A DNA stretch of 64,000 nt. It comes from Clusia tigrina (taxonomy: Eukaryota; Arthropoda; Insecta; Diptera; Clusiidae). Below the pieces are notes generated by a model. The model saw only the letters and a program-made list of their open reading frames with translations, was not told the DNA's origin and searched no databases. Positions 40,001-51,597 of the stretch are shown piece by piece (the first letter of the stretch is position 1; each line of letters begins with the position of its first letter). The DNA is taken from assembly GCA_920105625.2 (NCBI GenBank), contig OV050032.1, forward strand, positions 72,087,879-72,151,878, written 5' to 3'. The translations under genes and the position numbers were made by a program.

Positions 40001-43000
40001 ATTTAAGCTATCGCTCATAGCTATGCTACCCTTGAATCCCAAATCAAAGTTTGCAACAATCAAATGCTTGTAACTTTTTACTGGAGCGTCATAAAACCTT
40101 GAAATTTTGTGACAATAAAGTACTCGTGCGCCTTGTCAATTAAAGTTATCGCTCATAGCTATGCTACCCTTGAGTCCCAAATAAAACACTAATAAAACTT
40201 AAAATGGCCATAACTTCTATACGGTGCGTCCTACACCTGTCACAGTTTGCAACAATCAAATGCTTGTAACTTTTTACTGGAGCGTCATAAAATCTGGAAA
40301 TTTTGTGACAATAAAGTACTCGTGCCTTTTGTCAATTTAAGCTATCGCTCATAGCTATGCTACCCTTGAGTCCCAAATCAAACACTGATAAATCTTCAAA
40401 TGGCCCGAACTTTTATACGGTGCGTCTTATACCTAGCAATGTTTGCAACAATCAAATGATTGTAATTTTTTACTGGAGCGTCATAAAATCTTGAAATTCT
40501 GTGACAATAAAGTACTCGTGCCTCTCATCAATTTAAGCTATCGCGCATAGCTATGCTACCCTTGAGTCCCAAATCAAACACTGATAAAATTTAAAATGGC
40601 CATAACTTCTATACTGTGCGTCCTACACCTGTCAAAGTTTGCAACAATCAAATGCTTGTAACTTTTTACTGGAGCGTCATAAAATCTTGAAATTTTGTGA
40701 GAATAAAGTACTCGTGCCTCTTATCAATTTAAGCTATCGCTCATAGCTATGCTACCCTTGAGTCCCAAATCAAACACTGATAAAACTTCAAATGGCCCTA
40801 ACTTCTATACGGTGGGTCCTTTACCTATCAGAGTTTGAAACAATCAAATGCTTGTAACTTTTTACTGGAGCATAATAAAATCTTGAAATTTTGTGACAAT
40901 AAATTACTAGTGCCTCTTATCAATTTAAGCTATCGCTCATAGCTATGCTACCCTTGAGTCCAAAATAAAACACTGATAAAACTGCATATGGCCCTAACTT
41001 CTATACGGTGAGTCCTACACCTATCAAAGTTTGCAACAATCAAATGCTTGCAACTTTTTACTGGAGCGTCATAAAATCTTGAAATTTTGTGAGAATAAAG
41101 TACTCGTGCCTCTTATCAATTTAAACTATCGCTCATAGCTATGCTACCCTTGAGTCACAAATCAAACACTGATAAAACTTCAAACGGCCTTAACTTCTAC
41201 ACGGTGCGGCCTGCACCTATCAAAGTTTGCCACAATCAAATGCTTGTAACTTTTTACGGGAGCGTCATTAAACCTTGAAATTTTGTGACAATAAAGTACT
41301 CGTGGGCCTTGTCAATTTAAGCTGTCGCTCATAGCTTTGCTACTCTTGAGTCCCAAATCAAATACTGATAAAACTTCCAATGTCCCTAAATTCTATACGG
41401 TGCGTCCTATACCTATCAAAGTTTGCAACAAGCAAATGCTTCTAACTTTTTACTGGAGCGTCATAGAACCTTGGAATTTTGTGACAATACAGTACTCGGG
41501 CCTCTTATCAATTTAATCTATCGCTCATAGCTATTCTACCCTTGAGTCCCAAATCAAACACTGATAAAACTTCAAATGGTCCTAACTTCTATACGGTGGG
41601 TCCTTTACCTATCAGAGTTTGCTATAATCAAATGCTTGTAACTTTTTACTGGAGCATAATAAAATCTTGAAATTTTGTGCAATAAAGTACTCGTGCTTCT
41701 TGTCAATTTAAGCTATCGCTCATAGCTATCCTACCATTGAGTCCCAAATCAAACACTGATAAAACTTCAAATATCCCTAATTTCTATACTGTGCATCCTA
41801 TACCTATCAAAGTTTGCAACATTGAAATGCTTGTAACTTTTTACTGGAGCGTCATAAATCGTGAAACTTTGTGACAATAAAGTACTCGAGTCTCTTGTCA
41901 ATTTAAGCTATCGCTCATAGCTATGCTACCCTTGAGTCCCAAATCAAACTCTGATAAAACTTCAAATAGCCCTAACTTCTGTACGGTGCGTCTTATACCT
42001 ATCAAAGTTTGCAACAATCAAATGCTTGTAACTTTTTACTGGAGTGTCATAAAACCTTGAAATTCTGTGACAATAAAGTACTCGTGCCTCTTGTCACTTT
42101 ACGCTATCGCTCATAGCTATGCTACCCTTGATTCCCAAATAAAACACTGATAAAACTTCAAATGGCCCTAGATTCTATACGGTTTGTCCTATACCTATCA
42201 ATGTTTGCAACAGTCAAATGCTTGTAACTTTTTACTGGAGCGTCATAAAACCTTGAAATTTTGTGACAATAAATTACTCGTGCGTCTTGTCAATTTAAGC
42301 TATCGCTCATAGCTATGCTACCCTTGAGTCCAAAATCAAACTCTGATAAATCTGCAAATGGCCCACACTTCTATACGGCGCGTCCTAAACCTATCAAAGT
42401 TTGAAACAATCAAATGCTTCTAACTTTTTACTGGAACGTCATAAAATCTTGAAATACTGTGACAATAAAGTACTCGTGCCTCTTGTCAATTAAAGTTATC
42501 GCTCATAGCTATGCTACCCTTGAGTCCCAAATCAAACACTAATAAAACTTAAAATGGCCATAACTTCTATACGGTGCGTAACTTCTGTAATGCTTGTAAC
42601 TTTTTACTGGAGCGTCATAAAATCTTGAAATTTTGTGACAATAAAGTACTCGTGCCTTTTGTCAATTTAAGCTATCGCTCATAGCTATGCTGCCCTTGAG
42701 TCCCAAATCAAACACTGATAAATCTTCAAATGGCCCGAACTTTTATACGGTGCGTCTTATACCTAGCAAAGTTTGCAACAATCAAATGCTTGTAATTTTT
42801 TACTGGAGCGTCATAAAATCTTGAAATTCTGTGACAATAAAGTACTCGTGCCTCTCATCAATTTAAGCTATCGCGCATAGCTATGCTACCCTTGAGTCCC
42901 AAATCAAATACTGATAAAATTTAAAATGGGGCTAAATTCTATGCGGTGCGTACTATACCTATCAAAGTTTGCAACAATCAAATGCTTCTTACTTTTTACT

Positions 43001-46000
43001 GGAGCGTCATAAAACCTTGAAATTTTGTGACAATAAATTACTCGTGCCTCTTATCAATTTAAGCTATCGCTCATAGCTATGCTACCCTTGAGTCCAAAAT
43101 AAAACACTGATAAAACTGCAAATGACCCAAACTTCTATACGGTGAGTCCTACACCTATCAAAGTTTGTAACAATCAAATGCTTGCAACTTTTTACTGGAG
43201 CGTCATAAAATCTTGAAATTTTGTGAGAATAAAGTACTCGTGCCTCTTATCAATTTAGACTATCGCTCATAGCTATGCTACCCTTGAGTCACAAATCAAA
43301 CACTGATAAAATTTCAAACGGCCCTAACTTCTGCACGGTGCGGCCTGCACCTATCAAAGTTTGCCACAATTAAATGCTTGTAGCTTTTTACGGGAGCGTC
43401 ATTAAACCTTAAAATTTTGTGACAAAGTACTCGTGGGTCTCGTCAATTTAAGCTGTCGCTCATAGCTTTGCTACTCTTGAGTCCCAAATCAAACACTGAT
43501 AAAACTTCAAATGTCCCTAAATTATATACGGTGTGTCCTATACCTATCAAAGTTTGCAACAGTTAAATGCTTGTAACTTTTTACTGGAGCGTCATAAAAC
43601 CTTGAAATTTTGTGACAATAAAGTACTCGTGCGTCTTGTCAATTTAAGCTATCGCTCATAGCTATTCTACCCTTGAGTCCCAAATCAAACGCTGATAAAT
43701 CTTCAAATGGCCCTAACTTCTATACGGTGGGTCCTTTACCTATCAGAGTTTGCAAAAATCAAATGCTTGTAACTTTTTACTGGAGCATAATAAAATCTTG
43801 AAATTTTGTGCAATAAAGTACTCGTGCTTCTTGTCAATTTAAGCTATCGCTCATAGCTATCCTACCATTGAGTCCCATATCAAACACTGATAAAACTTCA
43901 AATATCCCTAAATTCTATACTGTGCATCCTATACCTATCAAAGTTTGCAACATTGAAATGCTTGTAACTTTTTGTGGAGCGTCATAAATCGTGAAACTTT
44001 GTGACAATAAAGTACTCGAGTCTCTTGTCAATTTAAGCTATCGCTCATAGCTATGCTACCCTTGAGTCCCAAATCAAACTCTGATAAAACTTCAAATAGC
44101 CCTAACTTCTGTACGGTGCGTCTTGTACCTATCAAAGTTTGCAACAATCAAATGCTTGTAACTTTTTACTGGAGTGTCATAAAACCTTGAAATTCTGTGA
44201 CAATAAAGTACTCGTGCCTCTTGTCACTTTACGCTATCGCTCATAGCTATGCTACCCTTGATTCCCAAATAAAACACTGATAAAACTTTAAATGGCCCTA
44301 GCTTCTATACGGTGTGTCCTATACCTATCAAAGTTTGCAACAGTCAAATGCTTGTAACTTTTTACTGGAGCGTCATAAAATCTTTAAATTTTGTGACAAT
44401 AAAGTACTCGTGCCTCTTGTCAAGTTAAGCTATCGCTCATAGCTATGCTACCGTTGAGTCCCAAATTAAACCCTAATAAAACTTCAAATGGCCCGAACTT
44501 TTATACGGTGCGTCCTATACCTATCAAAGTTTGCAACAATCAAATGCTTGTAATTTTTTACTGGAGCGTCATAAAATCTTGAAATTTTTCACAATAAAGT
44601 ACTCGTGCCTCTTGTCAATTTAAGCTATCACTCATAGCTATGCTAGCCTTGAGTCCCAAATCAAAAACTGATAAATCTTCAAATGGCCCGAACTTTTATA
44701 CGGTGCGTCCTATACCTAGCAAAGTTTGCAACAATCAAATGCTTGTAATTTTTTACTGGAGCGTCATAAAATCTTGAAAGTTTCTGACAATAAAGAACTC
44801 GAGCCTCTTATCAATTAAAGTTATCGCTCATAGGTATGCTACCCTGGAGTCCAAAATAAAACACTGATAAAACTACAAATGACCCTAACTTCTATACGAT
44901 GCGTCCTACACCTATTAAAGTTTGCAACAATCAAATGCTTGCAACTTTTTACTGGAGCGTCATAAAATCTTGAAATTCTGTAACAATAAAGTACTCGTGC
45001 CTCTCATCAATTTAAGCTATCGCTCATAGCTATGCTACCCTTGAGTCCCAAATCAAACAATGATAAAATTTAAAATGGCCCTAACTTCTACACGGTGCGG
45101 ACTGCACCTATCAAAGTTTGCCACAATCAAATGCTTGTAACTTTTTACTGGAGCGTCATAGAACCTTGAAATTTTGTGACAATAAAGTACTCGTGCCTCT
45201 TATCAATTTAAGCTATCGCTCATTACTATTCTACCCTTGAGTCCCAAATCAAACACTGATAAAACTTCAAATGGCCCTAACTTCTATACGGTGGGTCCTT
45301 AACCTATCAGAGTTTGCAACAATCAAATGCTTGTAACTTTTTACTGGAGCATAATAAAATCTAGAAATTTTGTGACAATAAAGTACTCGTGCTTCTTGTC
45401 AATTTAAGCTATCACTCATAGCTTTCCTACCATTGAGTCCCAAATCAAACACTGATAAAACTTCAAATAGCCCTAATTTCTATAATGTGCATCCTATACC
45501 TATCAAAGTTTGCAAACATTGAAATGCTTGTAACTTTTTACTGGAGCGTCATAGATCGTGAAACTTTGTGACAATAAAGTACTCGAGTCTCTTGTCAATT
45601 AAAGTTATCGCTCATAGCTATGCTACCCTTGAGTCCCAAAACAAACACTGATAAAACTTCAAATGCAACAATCAAATGCTTGTAACTTTTTACGGGAGCG
45701 TCATTAAACCTTGAAATCCTGTGACAATAAAGTACTCGTGCCTCTTGTCACTTTACGCTATCGCTCATAGCTATGCTACCCTTGATTCCCAAATAAAACA
45801 CTGATAAAACTTCAAATGGCCCTAACTTCTATACGGTGTGTCCTATACCTATCAAAGTTTGCAACAATCAAATGCTTGTAACTTTTTACTGGAGCGTCAT
45901 AAAACCTTGAAATTTTGTGACAATAAAGTACTCGTGTGTCTTGACAATTTAAGCTATCGCTCATAGCTATGCTACCCTTGAGTCCCAAATCAAAAACTGA

Positions 46001-49000
46001 TAAATCTTCAAATGGCGCTAACTTCTATACGGTGTGTCCTATACCTATCAAAGTTTGAAACAATCAAATGCTTGTAACTTTTTACTGGAGCGTCATAAAA
46101 CCTTGAAATACTGTGACAATAAAGTACTAGTGCCTCTTGTCAATTAAAGTTATCGTTCATAGCTATGCTACCCTTGAGTCCCAAATCAAACACTAATAGA
46201 ACTTAAAATGGCCATAACTTCTATACGGTGCGTCCTACACCTGTCACAGTTTGCAACAATCAAATGCTTGTAACTTTTTACTGGAGCGTCATAAAATCTT
46301 GAAATTTTGTGAGAATAAAGTACTCGTGCCTCTTATCAACTTTAAGCTATCGCTCATAGCTATGCTACCCTTGAGTCCCAAATCAAACACTGATAAAACT
46401 TCAAATGGCCCTAACTTCTATACGGTGGGTTCTTTACCTATCAGAGTTTGAAACAATCAAATGCTTGTTACTTTTTACTGGAGCATAATAAAATCTTGAA
46501 ATTTTTGTGACAATAAATTACTCGTGCCTCTTATCAATTTAAGCTATCGCTCATAGCTATGCTACCCTTGAGTCCAAAATAAAACACTGATAAAACTGCA
46601 AATGACCCTAATACGGTGAGTCCTACACCTATCAAAGTTTGCAACAATCAAATGCTTGTAACTTTTTACTGGAGCGTCATAAAATCTTGAAATTTTGTGA
46701 GAATAAAGTACTCGTTCCTCTTATCAATTTAAACTAGCGCTCATAGCTATGCTACCCTTGAGTCACAAATCAAACACTGATAAAACTTCAAACGGCCCTA
46801 ACTTCTACACGAAGCGGCCTGCACCTATCAAAGTTTGCCACTATCAAATGCTTGTAACTTTTTACGGGAGCGTCATTAAACCTTGAAATTTTGTGACAAT
46901 AAAGTACTCGTGGGTCTTGTCAATTTAACCTGTCGCTCATAGCTTTGCTACTCTTGAGTCCCAAATCGAACACTGATAAAACTTCCAATGTCCCTAAATT
47001 CTATACGGTGCGTCCTATACCTACCAAAGTTTGCAACAAGCAAATGCTTCTAACTTTTTACTGGAGCGTCATAGAACCTTGAAATTTTGTGACAATACAG
47101 TACTCGGGCCTCTTATCAATTTAAGCTATCGCTCATAGCTATTCTACCCTTGAATCCCAAATCAAACACTGATAAAACTTCAAATGGCCCTAACTTCTAT
47201 ACGGTGGGTCCTTTACCTATCAGAGTTTGCAATAATGAAATGTTTGTAACTTTTTACTGGAGCATAATAAAATCTTGAAATTTTGTGCAATAAAGTACTC
47301 GTACTTCTTGTCAATTTAAGCTATCGCCCATAGCTATCCTACCATTGAGTCCCAAATCAAACACTGATAAAACTTCAAATATCCCTAATTTCTATACTGT
47401 GCATCCTATTCCTATCAAAGTTTGCAACATTGAAATGCTTGTAACTTTTTACTGGAGCGTCATAAATCGTGAAACTTTGTGACAATAAAGTACTCAAGTC
47501 TCTTGTCAATTTAAGATATCGCTCATAGCTATGCTACCCTTGAGTCCCAAATCAAACTCTGATGAAACTTCAAATAGCCCTAACTTCTGTACGGTGCGTC
47601 TTATACCTATCAAAGTTTGCAACAATCAAATGCTTGTAACTTTTTACTGGAGTGTCATAAAACCTTAAAATTCTGTGACAATAAAGTACTCGTGCCTCTT
47701 GTCACTTTACGCTATCGCTCATAGCTATGCTACCCTTGATTCCCAAATAAAACAATGATAAAACTTCAAATGGCCCTAGATTCTATACGGTGTGTCCTAT
47801 ACCTATCAAAGTTTGCAACAGTCAAAAGCTTGTAACTTTTTACTGGAGCGTCATAAAACCTTGAAATTTTGTGACAATAAAGTACTCGTGCATCTTGTCA
47901 ATTTAAGCTATCGCTCATAGCTATGCTACCCTTGAGTCCCAAATCAAACAATGATAAATCTTCAAATGGCCCTAACTTCTATACGGTGTGTCCTATACCT
48001 ATCAAAGTTTGCAACATTCAAATGCTTGTAACTTTTTACTGGAGCGTCATAAAACCTTGAAATTTTGTGACAATAAAGTACTCGTGCGTCTTGACAATTT
48101 ACGCTATCGCTCATAGCAATGCTACCCTTGAGTCCCAAATCAAACTCTGATAAATCTGCAAATGGCCCTAACTTCTATACGGTGCGTCCTAAACCTATCA
48201 AAGTTTGAAACAATCAAATGCTTCTAACTTTTTACTGGAACGTCATAAAATCTTGAAATACTGTGACAATAAAGTACTCGTGCCTCTTGTCAATTAAAGT
48301 TATCGCTCATAGCTATGCTACCCTTGAGTCCCAAATCAAACACTAATAAAATTTAAAATGGCCATAACTTCTATACGATGCGTAACTTCTGTAATGCTTA
48401 TAACTTTTAACTGGAGCGTCATAAAATCTTGAAATTTTGTGACAATAAATTACTCGTGCCTCTTATCAATTTAAGCTATCGCTCATAGCTATGCTACCCT
48501 TGAGTCTAAAATAAAACACTGATAAAACTGCAAATGACCCTAACTTCTATACGGTGAGTCCTACACCTATCAAAGTTTGCAACAATCAAATGCTTGCAAC
48601 TTTTTACTGGAGCGTCATAAAATCTTGAAATTTTGTGAGAATAAAGTACTCTTGCCTCTATCGCTCATAGCTATGCTACCCTTGAGTCACAAATCAAACA
48701 CTGATAAAACTTCAAACGGCCCTAACTTTTACACGGTGCGGCCTGCACCTATCAAAGTTTGCCACAATCAAATGCTTGTAACTTTTTACGGGGGCGTCAT
48801 TAAACCTTGAAATTTTGTGACAATAAAGTACTCGTGAGTCTCGTCAATTTAAGCTGCCGCTCATAGCTTTGCTACTCTTGAGTCCCAAATCAAACACTGA
48901 TAAAACTTCAAATGTCCCTAAATTCTATACGGTGCGTCCTATACCTTTCAACGTTTGCAACAATCAAATGCTTCTAACTTTTTACTGGAGCGTCATAGAA

Positions 49001-50893
49001 CCTTGAAATTTTGTGACAATAAAGTACTCGTGCCTCTTATCAATTTAAGCTGTCTCTCATAGCTATGCTACCCTTGAGTCCCAAATCAAAGTTTGCAACA
49101 ATCAAATGCTTGTAACTTTTTACTGGAGCGTCATAAAACCTTGAAATTTTGTGACAATAAAGTACTCGTGCGTCTTGTCATTTAAAGTTATCGCTCATAG
49201 CTATGCTACCCTTGAGTCCCAAATCAAACACTAATAAAACTTAAAATGGCCATAACTTCTATACGGTGCGTAACTTCTGTAATGCTTGTAACTTTTTACT
49301 GGAGCGTCATAAAATCTCGAAATTTTGTGACAATAAAGTACTCGTGCCTTTTGTCAATTTAAGCTATCGCTCATAGCTATGCTGCCCTTGAGTCCCAAAT
49401 CAAAGACTGATAAATCTTCAAATGGACCGAACTTTTGTACGGTGCGTCTTATACCTAGCAAAGTTTGCAACAATCAAATGCTTGCAATTTTTTACTGGAG
49501 CGTCATAAAATCTTGAAATTTTGTGAGAATGAAGTACTCGTGCCTCTTATCAATTTAAGCTATCGTTCATAGCTATGCTACCCTTGAGTCCCAAATCAAA
49601 CACTGATAAAACTTCAAATGGCCCTAACTTCTATATGGTGGTTCCTTTACCTATCAGAGTTTGAAACAATCAAATGCTTGTAACTTTTTACTGGAGCATA
49701 ATAAAATCTTGAAATTTTGTGAGAATAAAGTACTCGTGCCTCTCATCAATTTAAGCTATCGCTCATAGCTATGCTACCCTTGAGTCCCAAATCAAACACT
49801 GATCAAATTTAAAATGGACCTAAATTCTATGCGGTGCGTACTATACCTATCAAAGTTTGCAACAATCAAATGCTTCTTACTTTTTACTGGAGCGTCATAA
49901 AACCTTGAAATTTTGTGACAATAAATTACTCGTGCCTCTTATCAATTTAAGCTATCGCGCATAGCTATGCTACACTTGAGTCCAAAATAAAACACTGATA
50001 AAACTGCAAATGACCCTAACTTCTATACGGTGAGTCCTACACCTATCAAAGTTTGTAACAATCAAATGCTTGCAACTTTTTACTGGAGCGTCATAAAATC
50101 TTGAAATTTTGTGAGAATAAAGTACTCGTGCCGCTTATCAATTTAAACTATCGCTCATAGCTATGCTACCCTTGAGTCACAAATCAAACACTGATAAAAC
50201 TTCAAACGGCCCTAACTTCTGCACGGTGCGGCCTGCACCTATCAAAGTTTGCCACAATCAAATGCTTGTAACTTTTTACGGGAGCGTAATTAAACCTTAA
50301 AATTTTGTGACAAAGTACTCGTGGGTCTTGTCAATTTAAGCTGTCGCTCATAGCTTTGCTACTCTTGAGTCCCAAATCAAACACTGATAAAAGTTCAAAT
50401 GTCCCTAATTTCTATACGGTGCGTCCTATACCTATCAGAGTGTGCAACAATCAAATGCTTGTAACTTTTTACTGGAGCATAATAAAATCTTGAAATTTTG
50501 TGCAATAAAGTACTCGTGCTTCTTCTCAATTTAAGCTATCGCTCATAGGTATCCTACCATTGAGTCCCATATCAAACACTGATAAAACTTCAAATATCCC
50601 TAATTTCTATACTGTGCATCCTATACCTATCAAAGTTTGCAACATTGAAATGCTTGTAACTTTTTAGTGGAGCGTCATAAATCGTGAAACTTTGTGACAA
50701 TAAAGTACTCGAGTCTCTTGTCAATTTAAGCTATCGCTCATAGCTATGCTACCCTTGAGTCCCAAATCAAACGCTGATAAATCTTCAAATGGCCCTAACT
50801 TCTATACGGTGTGTCCTATACCTATCAAAGTTTGCGACAATCAAATGCTTGTAACTTCTTACTGGAGCGTCATAAAACCTTGAAATTTTGTGA
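34051..50893. repeat. Right-type higher-order satellite domain
   Basis: This domain uses monomer types that are rare or absent on the left: TTAAAATGGCCATAAC, CAAACGGCCC followed by TGCGGCCTGCACC, and the compact GCGTAACTTCTGTAATGC type. Recurring offsets are 3021 bp (34052/37073), 2462 bp (37073/39535 and 36484/38946), 6071 bp (35354/41425, marker CAACAAGCAAATGC) and 5608 bp (41425/47033). The offsets change from place to place, so blocks have been inserted, deleted and exchanged rather than copied as one unit. Confidence 0.75.
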
Positions 50894-50894
50894 C

Positions 50895-51454
50895 TTAATC
50901 ACCATGATCATCCCCACGGTACCATGCAAATCCACATCTGGCCTCCCCGGATACCAATATCAACATTACATATGCATAAGTCAGCTCATATTTACATACA
51001 TATTAACTAAGGCAAATCAGTCAAGGTTTTACGGTTGTCGTTTTCTCATCATTTGTGCATGCATTCCCTTTACACAGCTAACAATACCCCTCAAGTTGGA
51101 CCTACACATTAAGCAACAGTTAGAGTTTTTTGTCTCTGTTGTTTTGCGCTTGTGTTTTGTTGTTGTGTTATTGGAAGTAAATGCAGTTTCTGCTATAGAG
51201 TTTTTTAACATTAACTTCGAGAAGAAGTTCAAGAAGATTTAAAATGAGTAGTAAAAATAGTGTTGACTAATGAAGAGCTCCTCAAGAACAATAGAATTAA
51301 ATAATTAATAGTTAATAAAAATTCCTTGTAAAATTATTAAGAAAATAATAAATGAACTGAAGAAAAAAAAAGATAAAATTAATTAATAAAAAATGACTTT
51401 TTATTAAAAGAAAAGAACCCCTCGTTTAAGCTTCTTAAACAGAAGCTCTGATAC
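50895..51454 (+). repeat. 5' LTR, truncated at its 5' edge
   Basis: Positions 50895-51420 align to 56980-57505 of the 3' LTR. The canonical TG start and the next bases present in the 3' LTR at 56951-56979 are absent here; satellite ends in GTGAC and LTR sequence follows at once. The right edge is placed at the CA ending of GATACA, seven bases before the primer-binding site. The LTR is AT-rich, with an A-rich end and several AATAAA signals (for example 51314-51319) that could serve polyadenylation. With the U3 edge lost, promoter function cannot be judged from the sequence. Confidence 0.9.
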
Positions 51455-51461
51455 ATAAAAG

Positions 51462-51480
51462 TGGTGCCGAAACCCGGGAT
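51462..51480 (+). other. Primer-binding site, tRNA-Phe
   Basis: TGGTGCCGAAACCCGGGAT is complementary to the 3' end, including CCA, of animal tRNA-Phe(GAA), whose acceptor stem begins GCCGAAA. The 19-base match lies seven bases after the inferred end of the 5' LTR, which is where minus-strand DNA synthesis is primed. Confidence 0.9.
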
Positions 51481-51597
51481 CTGTCCATGCGCTGACACAA
51501 ATCCCTCATATTTTAAATAAAAAAGTTACTGCCGTCGTGCTACGGATAACGTAACCTCATTTTGTTGCCACGAATTTCGCGCTAAATTCACTACAAA
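51481..51597 (+). other. Retrotransposon leader between primer site and gag-pol
   Basis: Untranslated leader of about 117 bases. It contains a minimal upstream frame, ATG-CGC-TGA at 51487-51495, which could modestly lower initiation at the main ATG. The main start context ACAAAATGG resembles the insect consensus. A packaging signal would be expected in this region but cannot be recognised by eye. Confidence 0.6.

Larger units (their letters stand above)
1..50893. repeat. 196-bp satellite DNA array (left and main part)
   Basis: Head-to-tail tandem repeats with a monomer of about 196 bp. The same landmark (TTCTATACGG or a variant) falls at 1, 197, 393, 589 and 785, exactly 196 bp apart. Every monomer carries the same ordered landmarks: TATACGGTGCGTCC, CAAAGTTTGCAACAATC, TTTTTACTGGAGCGTCATAA, TTGAAATTTTGTGACAATAA, AGTACTCGTGCCTCTTGTC, the dyad AGCTAT-CGCTC-ATAGCT, CCCTTGAGTCCCAAATC and ACTGATAAAACTTCAAATGG. 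All units point the same way. Monomers differ by substitutions and a few characteristic deletions, and these variants recur in higher-order blocks. Because 196 is not a multiple of 3, any reading frame shifts in each unit, so the recurring 60-90-codon open frames are incidental. The length is close to one nucleosome plus linker, as is common for centromeric and pericentromeric satellites; that location is inferred. I did not recognise the satellite family. Confidence 0.97.

Noticed and set aside
34052..48810. 77-codon open frames at 34052, 37073, 39535 and 48577
   Set aside because: They span satellite monomers shortened by the same small deletion and share that sequence only because the blocks were copied; there is no protein-like composition.
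1..50893. CRISPR-like regular repeats
   Set aside because: The repeats are contiguous 196-bp units without unique spacers, in a eukaryotic context with retrotransposons.
1..50893. CENP-B box in the satellite monomer
   Set aside because: I found no match to the TTCG...CGGG pattern in the consensus monomer, so a centromere role rests only on repeat length and organisation.
51017..51022. TCAGTC resembling an insect initiator in the 5' LTR
   Set aside because: A six-base match is expected by chance and no downstream promoter element is at the right distance, so a transcription start cannot be supported.
51029..51232. 67-codon reverse-strand frame in the LTR (also 57114-57317)
   Set aside because: Lies wholly inside the LTR, opposite to the element's transcription, with no recognisable feature.
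50811..51242. 143-codon frame crossing the satellite/LTR border, and its counterpart at 56938-57327
   Set aside because: It joins satellite to LTR sequence and starts at a non-ATG codon. The same LTR frame occurs in the 3' LTR simply because the LTRs are copies.
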